Origin: an uncultured Archangium sp.
GTDB taxonomy: Bacteria > Myxococcota > Myxococcia > Myxococcales > Myxococcaceae
Length of the DNA: 63,707 nt
Assembly: GCA_903905455.1 (NCBI GenBank)
Contig: CAIVGN010000171.1
Span: 1 to 63,707 of the forward strand
Direction of reading: 5' to 3'
In this document: piece after piece, positions 16,677-26,300 of the stretch
Layout of the letters: every line of letters begins with the position of its first letter
Position numbering within the stretch: position 1 is the stretch's first letter
Notes under the pieces: model-generated
Seen by the model: the letters and a program-made list of their open reading frames with translations, nothing else
Told to the model about the DNA's origin: nothing
Database searches by the model: none
Program-made: the position numbers and the translations under genes

Positions 16677-19600
16677 ATGCGCCACCGCTCCGTGCTGCAC
16701 CTCGCGACGCTCCTCGCCGTCGCTTCCCTCTCGGCGTGCAACTGCCAGCGCCAGTCGGCCATCGAGACGCCCATCGCCGAACTCCAGGGCTGCGCCGAGG
16801 ACGAGCGCTGCGAGACGGGCCTGTGCGACTCGGCGGGCGCCGACAAGGTGTGCCTGCGCCCCTGCACCATGGGCTGCCGCGGCGCGGACGTGTGTACCCT
16901 GCTCCCCGGCGGCCGCTACGCCTGCGTGCCCGAGAAGGCCGGCCTCTGTAAGCAGTGCAGCAAGGACGCCGACTGCCCCCGCGTCGCCGACCGCTGCATC
17001 ACCCTGGGCACCTCCAGCTTCTGTGGCCGCGACTGCAGCTTCGACGAGAGCTGCCCGCCCACCTTCCGCTGCGGCGACGCCACCACCATCGACGGGCAGC
17101 ACGCCACCAAGCAGTGCCAGCCCAGCTCCGGCACCTGCGACTGCATCGCCGCCACCGCGGGCCAGCAGGTGCCCTGCGACGTGACCAACAACCTCGGGCG
17201 CTGCACCGGCGTCAGCGTCTGCCGCCCGCCCGAGGGCTACGGCGCGTGCTCCGCGCGCACCCCCACCGCCGAGGCGTGCAACGGCCTCGACGACGACTGC
17301 GACGGCCTGACCGACGAAGACCTGGGTGACCTCAGCTGCGGCCAGGGCGAGTGCCGCCGCAGCGCCGCCGCCTGCGCCAACAACACCCCCCAGGCCTGCG
17401 TGCCCGGCACGCCTGGCGTCGAGAGCTGCAACGGCCGCGACGACGACTGCGACGGCACCGTGGACGACGGCTTCGATACCCAGACCAACGTCGCCCACTG
17501 CGGCGCGTGCAACCAGGCCTGCGTGCTCAACCACGCGGTGCCCAAGTGCGAGGGGGGCGCCTGCGCCATCGCGCGCTGCGCCGCCGGCTGGACCGACGCC
17601 GACCACGTGGCCTCCAACGGCTGCGAGTACCCGTGCACGCCCTCGGATGCCGGCGTGGAGGTGTGCAACGGCCTCGACGACGACTGCAACGGCGTGGTGG
17701 ACGACGGCTTCAACCTCGTCAGCGACCCCACCAACTGCGGCCAGTGCAACCTCACCTGCGCGCTGCCCGTCTCGTCGGTGGCGAGCTACGCCTGCGTGGC
17801 CCGGGTGTGCGGCATCGGCGCCTGCGTCCCGGGCCGCGGCAACTGCAACCAGCAATACGCCGACGGCTGCGAGGTCGACCTCACCACCGACGTCGCCCAC
17901 TGCGGCCAGTGCGGCCAGACCTGCGCCATGCCCAACGCCACCCCGGCCTGCGTCGCCGGCGCGTGCCGCGTGGGGGCCTGCGCCCCCGGCTTCGGCAACT
18001 GCAACGGCCAGGTCGCCGACGGCTGCGAGGTGAACACCAACACCACCGTCACCAGCTGCGGCGCGTGCGGGCACACCTGCAACGCGGCCAACGCCACCAA
18101 CACCTGCGCCGCGGGCACCTGCGCCTTCACCTGCCTGCCCAACTGGTGGGACGCCGACGGCCAGGCCGCCAACGGCTGCGAGTACGCCTGCGTGCGCACC
18201 GCCGGCGGTGTCGAGGCCTGCGACAGCATCGACAACAACTGCGATGGGCGCGTCGACGAGGGCTTCGACCTCACCAGCAACCCCAGCCACTGCGGCCAGT
18301 GCAACCGGGCCTGCAGCGCGCCCTTCTCCACCACCACCTGCTCCGCGTCCAACTGCGGCATCACCGCCTGCAACGCGGGCCGGGCCAACTGCAACGGGGT
18401 GTACGCCGACGGCTGCGAGGTGAACACCACCGCCGACCTCGCCCACTGCGGCGCCTGCAACAACGCCTGCACCGCGGCCAACGGCACGCCCCGCTGCCAG
18501 GCCGGGAGCTGCGGCATCACCAGCTGCAACGCGGGCTTCGCCAACTGCAACAACCAGGTGGCCGACGGCTGCGAGGTGAACACCAACACCTCGCTGACCA
18601 ACTGCGGCGCGTGCAACGCCCAGTGCGCCCTGCCCCACGCGAGCCCGGTGTGCACCGCGGGCACCTGCGGCATCGGCGCGTGCCTGCCGGGGTTCCTCAA
18701 CTTGAACGGCCTGGTGGCCGACGGGTGCGAGTACTTCTGCACGCCCACCAACGGCGGCGTCGAGCGCTGCGACGGCGTGGACAACAACTGCAATGGCCTC
18801 GTGGACGAGACCTTCACCCTGGCCACCGACGTCAACAACTGCGGGGCCTGCGGCGCCGCGTGCAGCGCGCCCAACGTCACCGTGCCGCAGTGCAACGCGG
18901 GGTCTTGTGCGGTGCAGCAGTGCGCCAACGGCTTCAGCAACTGCAACGGCACCTTCGCCGACGGCTGCGAGGTGAACACCACCACCTCGCTCGCCAACTG
19001 CGGCGCGTGCAACGCGGCGTGCAGCACGCCCAACGCCAACCCGGTGTGCACCCTGGGGAGCTGCCAGGTGGCCAGCTGCCTGGGCACGCACCGCAACTGC
19101 AACAACCTGGCGGGTGACGGCTGCGAGGTGGACATCGGCAGTGACGTGGCGAACTGCGGCGGCTGCGGCAGCACCTGCGCCGTGCCCAACGCGGTCAACA
19201 CCTGCACCGGGGGCACCTGCGGCTTCACCTGCCCGGCCAACCGCGTGGACCTCGACGGCAACCCGGCCAACGGCTGCGAGTACGCCTGCACCTTCCTCTC
19301 GGTCACCGACGAGCCCGACGTGAACCTCGTGGACGCGAACTGCGACGGCATCGACGGCGAGCTGAACAACGCCATCTACGTGGCCCAGGCGTCGGCCGGC
19401 GGCAACGACGGCAACCCGGGCACGCGCGCCGCGCCCAAGGCCACCATCAGCGCCGGCCTGGCGCTCGCCGTCACCAGCGGCAAGCGCGACGTGCTGGTCG
19501 CCGGCGGCACCTACCTCGAGCAGGTGTCCATCAACGTGCCCTTCAAGGGGCTCTTCGGTGGGTACACCGCCGGCACCTGGTCACGAAACCTGGCCACCGC

Positions 19601-20696
19601 GGTCACCGTCACCGGCGTCAACACCCCGCTGCTGATCAACAACGCCAACAACACCGCGGTGCAGGCCATCAACTTCATCGGCGCCAATGCGGCGGGCGTG
19701 TCGACGCCGGCCTCCGGGGCGCTCATCTCGAACAGCGCCAACGTGCGCCTCGAGCGGCTGAGCATCACCGCCGGCGCCGGGGCCAGCGGCAGCAGCGGAA
19801 CGGCAGGCAGCAACGGCGCGAGCGGCGGCAACGGTGGCCAGGGCGCGCCGGGCTGCGAGAACTCCAGCGGCGTGTGCTCGGGTTGCGGCACGCCGGCGGT
19901 CGGCGTGGGCGGCGCCAGCGCGTGCGGGCGCACCGGCGGCGCGGGTGGCGTGCCGGGGCGCGCGGGGTCCAACGGCTCGGTGGGCAGCGACGGCATCGTG
20001 GCCGCGGGCGGTCCGGGCACGCCGACGCACCAGGGCAACTGGGTCACCCCCGCGCAGTACTGGGGCGCGAACGGCGCGGCCGGCACGGATGGGCCCAACG
20101 GCGCGAGCGGGCTCTCGTTCGGCACGCTCAGCGCCATCGGGTACGTGGTGGCGCCGACGAGCGCCGGCGGCCTTGGTGGTGATGGGAACGGCGGCGGGGG
20201 CGGCGGCGGCGGTGGTGGTGGCGAGGCCAACTGCGACAGCTTCGGCGGCGCCGGGAGCGGCGGCGGTGGTGGCGGCTGCAAGGCCACCGGGGGGCTTCCG
20301 GGCGGCAGCGGCGGCGGCTCCTTCGGCCTCGTGGTCTGGGGCTCGACGGTGCAGGCCAACGACTGCGTCATCGGCTCGAGCAGCGGCGGCGCGGGTGGCA
20401 ATGGCGGCGCCGGCGGCACGGGCGGGAGCGGCGGCACGGGCGGCCCCCAGAATGCCTACGGCGGCGGCACCGAGCAGGACGACGGGTCGAACGGCGCCCC
20501 GGGCGGCAACGGCGGGCGCGGCGGCCACGGCGGCGCGGGCGGTGCGGGTGGTGGTGGCCCGAGCATCGGCGTGGCCCGCGGCGGCGGCGCGGTGTGGAGC
20601 GCCATCGGCGGCAGCGTCACCCCGGGCTCCGCGGGCGTCGGCGGCGCGTCGAACGCGGGCGCTGGGCAGAACGGCGTGCAGGCCGCGGTGTACTGA
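16677..20696 (+). CDS. Large MopE-like Cys-rich lipoprotein with Gly-rich C-terminus
   Basis: This 1339-aa protein starts at ATG 16677, giving a lipoprotein signal (VLHLATLLAVASLSAC). The first 200 residues are Cys-rich. Then come MopE-type putative metal-binding motifs (CNGLDDDCDGLTDED, CNGRDDDCDGTVDD, CDSIDNNCDGRVDE and others). They are interspersed with about eight ADGCEV-type Cys modules (NCNGxxADGCEVNTxTxxxHCGxC). Residues about 900-1030 resemble a parallel beta-helix start (GGNDGNPGTRAAPKATISAG, a DUF1565-like pattern). The last 300 residues are PE_PGRS-like Gly/Ala repeats (GGAGGTGGSGGTGG). This architecture is widespread in myxobacterial surface lipoproteins. An extracellular structural or metal-binding role is inferred. 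Confidence 0.88.
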   Translation: MRHRSVLHLATLLAVASLSACNCQRQSAIETPIAELQGCAEDERCETGLCDSAGADKVCLRPCTMGCRGADVCTLLPGGRYACVPEKAGLCKQCSKDADCPRVADRCITLGTSSFCGRDCSFDESCPPTFRCGDATTIDGQHATKQCQPSSGTCDCIAATAGQQVPCDVTNNLGRCTGVSVCRPPEGYGACSARTPTAEACNGLDDDCDGLTDEDLGDLSCGQGECRRSAAACANNTPQACVPGTPGVESCNGRDDDCDGTVDDGFDTQTNVAHCGACNQACVLNHAVPKCEGGACAIARCAAGWTDADHVASNGCEYPCTPSDAGVEVCNGLDDDCNGVVDDGFNLVSDPTNCGQCNLTCALPVSSVASYACVARVCGIGACVPGRGNCNQQYADGCEVDLTTDVAHCGQCGQTCAMPNATPACVAGACRVGACAPGFGNCNGQVADGCEVNTNTTVTSCGACGHTCNAANATNTCAAGTCAFTCLPNWWDADGQAANGCEYACVRTAGGVEACDSIDNNCDGRVDEGFDLTSNPSHCGQCNRACSAPFSTTTCSASNCGITACNAGRANCNGVYADGCEVNTTADLAHCGACNNACTAANGTPRCQAGSCGITSCNAGFANCNNQVADGCEVNTNTSLTNCGACNAQCALPHASPVCTAGTCGIGACLPGFLNLNGLVADGCEYFCTPTNGGVERCDGVDNNCNGLVDETFTLATDVNNCGACGAACSAPNVTVPQCNAGSCAVQQCANGFSNCNGTFADGCEVNTTTSLANCGACNAACSTPNANPVCTLGSCQVASCLGTHRNCNNLAGDGCEVDIGSDVANCGGCGSTCAVPNAVNTCTGGTCGFTCPANRVDLDGNPANGCEYACTFLSVTDEPDVNLVDANCDGIDGELNNAIYVAQASAGGNDGNPGTRAAPKATISAGLALAVTSGKRDVLVAGGTYLEQVSINVPFKGLFGGYTAGTWSRNLATAVTVTGVNTPLLINNANNTAVQAINFIGANAAGVSTPASGALISNSANVRLERLSITAGAGASGSSGTAGSNGASGGNGGQGAPGCENSSGVCSGCGTPAVGVGGASACGRTGGAGGVPGRAGSNGSVGSDGIVAAGGPGTPTHQGNWVTPAQYWGANGAAGTDGPNGASGLSFGTLSAIGYVVAPTSAGGLGGDGNGGGGGGGGGGGEANCDSFGGAGSGGGGGGCKATGGLPGGSGGGSFGLVVWGSTVQANDCVIGSSSGGAGGNGGAGGTGGSGGTGGPQNAYGGGTEQDDGSNGAPGGNGGRGGHGGAGGAGGGGPSIGVARGGGAVWSAIGGSVTPGSAGVGGASNAGAGQNGVQAAVY

Positions 20697-20880
20697 CGCG
20701 CGGGGGGGGACTGGCTCGCGCAGCGCCCACCTGATCCGATCAAGCAGATGAAGGAGCACCTCATCACGCCATCCCGGTTGTCGCGTGGGCAGGCAGAGGC
20801 CGAGCTGCTCGTGCGCGCCAGGCGCTGAAGGCCGACTTCGACGACGAACCAATTCCGGTGGAGCGCGGCGGCTCGCCACA

Positions 20881-20898
20881 ATATGATGGTCATCATGC
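20881..20898. promoter_or_regulatory. Candidate TetR operator, site A
   Basis: ATATGATG-GT-CATCATGC contains a perfect 6-bp inverted repeat (ATGATG/CATCAT) overlapping the start region of the tetR gene. A very similar and fully symmetric site lies just before the SDR gene (21490-21507). Two matching palindromes in front of a TetR gene and its neighbour are the usual arrangement for autoregulation and target repression. Confidence 0.6.
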
Positions 20899-21473
20899 CG
20901 CGCAGCCCCCGCCCACCTGGGCGCAAAGAACTCAGCCATGAGCGCATCGTCGAGACGGCGTCCCGGGCGATTCGCCGTGGCGGCTTCGACGGCGTGGGCG
21001 TCGCCGACATCATGAAGGAGGCTGGCCTGACGCACGGCGGCTTCTACGCGCACTTTCCCTCGCGGGACGCCCTGGTGATTGAGGCGCTGGAACGGGCCGG
21101 CGAAGAGCTCGCGAAGGCCAGCGAGCGCGTGGCCTCCGACACGCGCCTGGAGGGCAAGAGCCCCTTCTACAAGGCCGTGGTGGCCTACCTGTCGGATGCT
21201 CACCTGAAGGGGGTCGAGCAAGGCTGCGCGGTGGCAGCCCTGGTCTCGGAGATGCCCCGGCAGTCGCCGGAGGTCCGGCGAGCGGGCAGCCGCAGCGTGC
21301 TCGACCTGGTGGCGCGCGTGAAGCAGGCCTTGCCACGCCATGCCGCCGCCGCGCCGGTGATCGCCAGCCAGTTGGTGGGTGCGCTGCAACTGGCTCGCGC
21401 GCTGGGGCCCAACACGGAAGGGAAGGCGCTGCTGGCGGCCGTCCGCGAACACCTGCTTGCCCAGTACGACTGA
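20895..21473 (+). CDS. TetR/AcrR-family transcriptional regulator
   Basis: This 192-aa protein has an N-terminal helix-turn-helix (IVETASRAIRRGGFDGVGVA then DIMKEAGLTHGGFYAHFPSR), the classic TetR signature with GGFYAHF. The C-terminal ligand domain includes EQGCAVAALVSEM, typical of regulators that often control SDR or oxidoreductase genes and sense electrophiles. Start choice: ATG 20895 gives MPRSPRPPGRKEL; an upstream ATG at 20883 is also possible but lies inside the palindrome. It is followed by an SDR and a quinone oxidoreductase in the same direction. Confidence 0.9.
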   Translation: MPRSPRPPGRKELSHERIVETASRAIRRGGFDGVGVADIMKEAGLTHGGFYAHFPSRDALVIEALERAGEELAKASERVASDTRLEGKSPFYKAVVAYLSDAHLKGVEQGCAVAALVSEMPRQSPEVRRAGSRSVLDLVARVKQALPRHAAAAPVIASQLVGALQLARALGPNTEGKALLAAVREHLLAQYD

Positions 21474-21489
21474 TTTTTTTTGCATCAAA

Positions 21490-21507
21490 ATATGACGCCC
21501 GTCATAT
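21490..21507. promoter_or_regulatory. Candidate TetR operator, site B
   Basis: ATATGACG-CC-CGTCATAT is a perfect 8-bp inverted repeat. It lies between the tetR stop (21473) and the SDR start (21537). With site A it defines a half-site ATATGAYG. Binding here should repress the SDR and quinone oxidoreductase genes until a ligand releases the regulator. Confidence 0.7.
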
Positions 21508-21536
21508 CGACGGTTCTCGAGACGAAGGACAACACC

Positions 21537-22355
21537 ATGACGACGGGACGGACAGCATTGGTGACGGGCGCATCCTCAGGCATCGGCGAGGCGACGGCGC
21601 TGCGCCTGGCGCGAGCGGGCTTCAAGGTCTACGGCACCAGCCGGCGCGGCGGAATGGCGGGGGAGCGTGCCTTCGAGATGTTGGCGCTCGACGTCACCAG
21701 CGACGCGTCGGTCGAGGCCACCGTGCGCGAGGTGATTGAGCGGGAGGGCCGACTCGACGTGCTGGTGAACAACGCGGGCTTCGGGGTGGCACCCGGGGGC
21801 GCGGAGGAGAGTTCGATGGAGCAGGCCCGCGCCATCTTCGACACCAACTTCTTCGGCATGCTCCGCATGACGCGCGCGGTGGTGCCGCACATGCGGCGAC
21901 AGGGTGCGGGGCGCATCATCAACATCGGCTCGGTGCTGGGGTTCCTGCCCATGCCGTACGGCGCGCTCTACGCCGCGACCAAGCACGCCCTCTCCGGGTA
22001 TTCCGAGTCCCTCGACCACGAGCTGCGCACGCGCGGCATCCGGGTGTCGGTGATCGAGCCCGCGTACACGAAGACTCCCTTCGACTCGAACCTGGTCGAG
22101 CCAGACGCGAAGCTCGAGGAGTACGGCGAGGTGCGCGCCGCCGTCGGCAAGACCGTGAAGGCGGTGATGGCCGCTGCCGGGCCGCCCAGCGGGGTGGCCG
22201 AGGTGGTGCTCACCGCCGCCAACGCCGCGCGCCCGAAGCTCCGCTACACCGCTGGCAGGCTTGCGGTGCGCCTGCGCCTGCTGCGCAGGTTTGCGCCCGA
22301 GGCCCTGCTCGACGCGGGCATTCGCAAGGACCTGCACCTCGATGCGGCACGCTGA
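21537..22355 (+). CDS. Short-chain dehydrogenase/reductase (SDR)
   Basis: This 272-aa classical SDR has the nucleotide motif TGASSGIG (residues 10-17), the structural NNAG (VLVNNAGFG) and the catalytic Tyr/Lys pair in YGALYAATKHALSGYS. The start at 21537 is supported by an AAGGA ribosome site about 9 bases upstream and by the palindromic operator lying just before it. An in-frame ATG at 21480 would place the operator inside the coding region. Substrate is unknown. It is 12 bases ahead of the quinone oxidoreductase, with which it forms an operon, probably for carbonyl or quinone detoxification. Confidence 0.92.
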   Translation: MTTGRTALVTGASSGIGEATALRLARAGFKVYGTSRRGGMAGERAFEMLALDVTSDASVEATVREVIEREGRLDVLVNNAGFGVAPGGAEESSMEQARAIFDTNFFGMLRMTRAVVPHMRRQGAGRIINIGSVLGFLPMPYGALYAATKHALSGYSESLDHELRTRGIRVSVIEPAYTKTPFDSNLVEPDAKLEEYGEVRAAVGKTVKAVMAAAGPPSGVAEVVLTAANAARPKLRYTAGRLAVRLRLLRRFAPEALLDAGIRKDLHLDAAR

Positions 22356-22367
22356 AAGGGTCCTGAC

Positions 22368-23312
22368 ATGAAAGCCTTCAGCATCGACCGGTATGGGAAG
22401 CACCCCTTGCGCGCGGGCGAAGCGCCAGCGCCCGAATTGCGCGAAGACGACGTGCTGGTGCAGGTGCACGCGGCCGGGGTCAACCTGCTGGACTCGAAGA
22501 TTCGTGCGGGGGAATTCAAGCGCTTCCTCCCGTACCGGTTTCCGCTGGTGCTCGGCCACGACGCGGCTGGCGTGGTGGTGCGGGTGGGCGCACGGGTGCA
22601 GCGCTTCAAGGTCGGTGACGAGGTGTACGCGCGACCCGACGACGGCCGCATCGGCACGTTCGCCGAGTTCATCGCGATTCGCGAAACCTCGGTGGCGCGC
22701 AAGCCGAAGCGGCTCACCATGGAAGAGGCGGCCTCCCTTCCGTTGGTCGGGCTGACCGCGTGGCAGGCGTTGATCGAGATCGCCAGGCTCAAGAAGGGCC
22801 AGCGCGTCTTCATCCAGGCGGGCTCTGGAGGCGTGGGGACCCTGGCCATCCAGCTCGCGCGGCACGTCGGCGCGTTCGTGGCGACGACCACCAGCGCGGC
22901 GAACGCGCCGTGGGTCCAGGCGCTCGGGGCCGATCTCGTCATCGACTACACCCGGGAGAAGTTCGGAGACGTCTTGAAGGACTACGACGTGGTCCTGCAC
23001 AGCCAGGGCGGCGACGTGCTCGAACAGTCACTGCAGGTGCTCAAGCCCGTCATGTCCGCGCTGAGCTTCGGGATCAGGAGAAAGGCGGCACGCAAGCAGG
23101 TGAATTATTCGTTCCTGTTCATGCAGGCGAGCGGGACGCAGCTGGGCGAGCTCACTTCGCTCATCGACTCCGGGGCCATTCGCCCGGTGGTGGACCGCGT
23201 CTTTGCGTTCGACGCGACCAACGACGCGATGGCCTACGTCGAAGGAGGGCGCGCGAAGGGCAAGGTCGTGATCTCCGTCCTGGGAGCGCCGCCCCCGACC
23301 ACACCCTCTTGA
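22368..23312 (+). CDS. NADP-dependent quinone oxidoreductase-like (MDR superfamily)
   Basis: This 314-aa medium-chain dehydrogenase/reductase has an N-terminal GroES-like domain (VLVQVHAAGVNLLDSKIRAG) and a Rossmann domain with the AGSGGVG cofactor loop. It has the length and motifs of zinc-independent quinone oxidoreductases (no catalytic zinc Cys/His set). These reduce quinones or enones, often under electrophile or oxidative stress, which fits control by a neighbouring TetR regulator. It is the last gene of the tetR-SDR-qor module and converges on the zinc-ribbon gene. Confidence 0.9.
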   Translation: MKAFSIDRYGKHPLRAGEAPAPELREDDVLVQVHAAGVNLLDSKIRAGEFKRFLPYRFPLVLGHDAAGVVVRVGARVQRFKVGDEVYARPDDGRIGTFAEFIAIRETSVARKPKRLTMEEAASLPLVGLTAWQALIEIARLKKGQRVFIQAGSGGVGTLAIQLARHVGAFVATTTSAANAPWVQALGADLVIDYTREKFGDVLKDYDVVLHSQGGDVLEQSLQVLKPVMSALSFGIRRKAARKQVNYSFLFMQASGTQLGELTSLIDSGAIRPVVDRVFAFDATNDAMAYVEGGRAKGKVVISVLGAPPPTTPS

Positions 23313-23370
23313 GCACGAACACGAAGAACGACCCGGAACAACGGGCGTGCCCGCGCCTGGGTCTCGCGCG

Positions 23371-26300
23371 CTACGAGTTGTCGTCCGAGCCGCCGTGGAA
23401 CGTCCCCATGAGGGTCCCGAGGCCCGCACCGACGCCGAACAACCACAACATCGACGTCCACGGCAGCACGCCAAACAGGCACAGCGCGCCGAGCGGAATC
23501 GCCACCACGGCCGAGAGACACCCGCCCCCGACGCAACCCACGGCGGCACCTCCGACCAGCCTGGCGCGCAGCGACCTTCCCACGCGCCTGCGCGCCGGCC
23601 GGGGAGCGCGCGGTGGCGGAGGCGGAGGTGGCGGCGCCTGCACCTGGAACCCCGCTTCCGCCTCGCGCAGGGAACCCCAGAGGTGCTCGAGCACCGGTCG
23701 CTTCTCCGCCCCGACCTCGCGCAGCTCGACCCACCCCCGTGGATCCGACACGCCCTCCATCACCACCCGCGCCTCGGAGATGGCTGGGTGCCGGAGCTCG
23801 ACCGTGAACGGCGTGCCCGCCGGACGCCGCGACGCCAGCGGCACCGCGACGCGGGTCAGCCGCGCGTCCATGAGGCCGATGGACGTGCGGTGCACCACGC
23901 CCGATTCATCAGACACCTCGAGCTGCAACGAGGTCGTGGGCACCACCACGAACAACCGGCCCTCGGGCCCGGCCGAGGCGCCCGCCTCGAGCGGACAGTC
24001 GGCCAGCGGCGCCGCGCCCTCGAGCAGGCGATCGATCTCCACCAACAACCCGTTGTCCCGCCATGACCGCGGCAGGAACGTGGGCTCCCGCAGCAACTGC
24101 TGCGCGGCGGCCACGAGATCGCGCTGCCCGACGCCCAGGAGAATCGAGGCCACGCGCGCCTCCGGGGCCGGGGACACGCCGGCGGCCGCCAACACCGAGG
24201 CCCTCAGGCTCGCGACCGTGCCGCGCTGATCAGCCGTGCGCTCCAACTCCGCGTTCAGCACGTCGGCCAACGCCTGCGGCACCTGCGGGTGGGCCCAGCG
24301 GCCATCCCATGCACGCGCCGGCTGGGGCGGCACCAGGCGCAGCACGTTCAAGCGCTCGAAGGGATGCGGGTCGAGCATCCAGATCAACGCCTTGCACACG
24401 ATCGCCAGCGGCGCCCCCACGTGACCGCGCGCCTCGGGCCGGAGGTCTTCCCACTCGGTGTGCAGGTCTGGTTCATTCGGCCTCGACACCCACCCGGGCA
24501 CCGGCGCCCCGCCGCGCGTCGCGAAGAGCGTCACCCGGCCCCGCAAGTCGACCCCCAGCGCGTGCGGGCCCTGCCACGTCATCCACAGCAGGTGCTCCGG
24601 GGGCAGCCCCTCGTAGAAGCCGAGCACACGGTCGACGAGGTGCAACCACACGTCGAGCGGAAGCCTGCGCCGCGCCGACTTCAAGGTCTGCACCGCGCGC
24701 GCGACGGACACCCCGACGAAGCGGTCGGACACCACGCGACCCGCCTCGACCTCGTGCACCGCGAGGAACGGCGCGGGCAACGCACGCAGCGCCGTCAACG
24801 CCGCGCCCGCTGACGTCACGTGCGTCGCGATCCGCGGCCACTCGAGGTCCGCGCCCGGCAAGGGCTCGAGGCGGTGCGGCTCGACATAGGAAGCCAGCGG
24901 ATCCTCGGCCGTGGACCGCGGCGCGGACGCGGACGCGGATGCGGATGCGGATGCGGATGCGGATGAAGGCGCACGCGGTGGTCGTGAGGACGCGGGCGCG
25001 GACGCGGGCGCGGGCGCGGGCGCCGAGCGCAACGACTCGGGCCTCCCCGTGGGATGCGACGGGACGCCATTCACGATGCGGTGTTGGTGTGCGAGACCCC
25101 GCGCCGGCGGCGCGCCACCGAAGATCATGGTCGGGCGGGGAGTCGCGCGATCGCGGTCGGGAGACCCGGCACCGAGGATCATGACGTGATGGCGAGCGTC
25201 GTCCCGGTGGTACGGGCCGTCACCGAGGCCTCTGGCCGGGACGCGAGCCTCGTCCGTGGGAAGGGGCCCGCCATACATCACCCGCCCCTCCGCTGAGCGA
25301 TAGGACTCCGCGGGTGGCTGATCAGGAAAGGGGCGCGCGCGTGCGTCTACGTCTGCGCGGCGTTGCGCCGCAGCGCGGTCGTCACCGGACACCATCCACG
25401 AGTCACCCGGCGCTGGGCCCGTGGCGGGCGGCCCACCAGGGATGGTCATCGGGGGCCACTCCGGTGGCTTCCCGACTGCTGGAGCGACCACTCCAACACC
25501 GGAGTGAGGCAGGGCCCCGGTCGGCGGCGTCCCACTGATCATCCAGCCCTCGGTCGAGGGGTCCTCGTCCGCGGGCGGCCCACCAGGGATGGTCATCGGG
25601 CGCAACTCCGGCGGCGTCCCGACCCCAGGAGCGACCACGCCAACACCGGAGCGAGGCAGGGCATCCGTCGGCGGCTTCCCGGAGATCACCCACGCCTCGG
25701 TCGAGCGGTCCTCTTCTCCAGGTGCCCCACCCAGCATGGTCATCGCGCGCCACTCTGGCGGAGGCCCGGCCACTGGTGCGGCCACCTCGCCCTCCGCGGG
25801 AGGCGGGGCACCGGTCGGCGGCGTCCCAAAGATGACCCGCCCCTCGGCCGAGCGGTCCTCTCCCGCGGGTGGCCCACCCAGCATGGTCATCGGGCGCCAC
25901 TCCGGCGGCATTCCGACTGCTGGAGCGACCACTTCACCACCGGAGTGAGGCGGGGCACCGGTTGGCGGCGTCCCAAAGATCACCCGCCCCTCGTCCGAGC
26001 GGTAGAGCTCCGCAGGTGGCTGATCAGGGAAGGCCAGCGCGCCCTGGTCCTGCACCGGCGCGGGGGCGGGGGCGGGGGCATTGGGCTCGACCCGGGGGAC
26101 GGGCCGGCGGCCGAAGTACATGGTGGGGACCTTCGCAGCTGGCTGGGACCCACCGAACACCACGCGGTCCTGCTCTGCGCGGTTCAGTTCGTCGGCCCGC
26201 CCCTCGGAGGGCCTGATCCCCAGGAACGGGTTCCCTGAGCGGGGCCCTGGTGGCGAGGGCGGGGGGCTCGGGTGATTCGCCCGGAACACGTGACGGCAGC

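Noticed and set aside
16548-19091. 847-codon leftward open frame opposite the MopE-like gene
   Set aside because: Low-complexity Ala/Gly/Val composition typical of antisense of high-GC coding DNA; the sense frame has signal peptide and Cys motifs.
20748-20828. 26-codon ORF in the tetR upstream region
   Set aside because: Too short, no ribosome site and no similarity; only a few biased codons.
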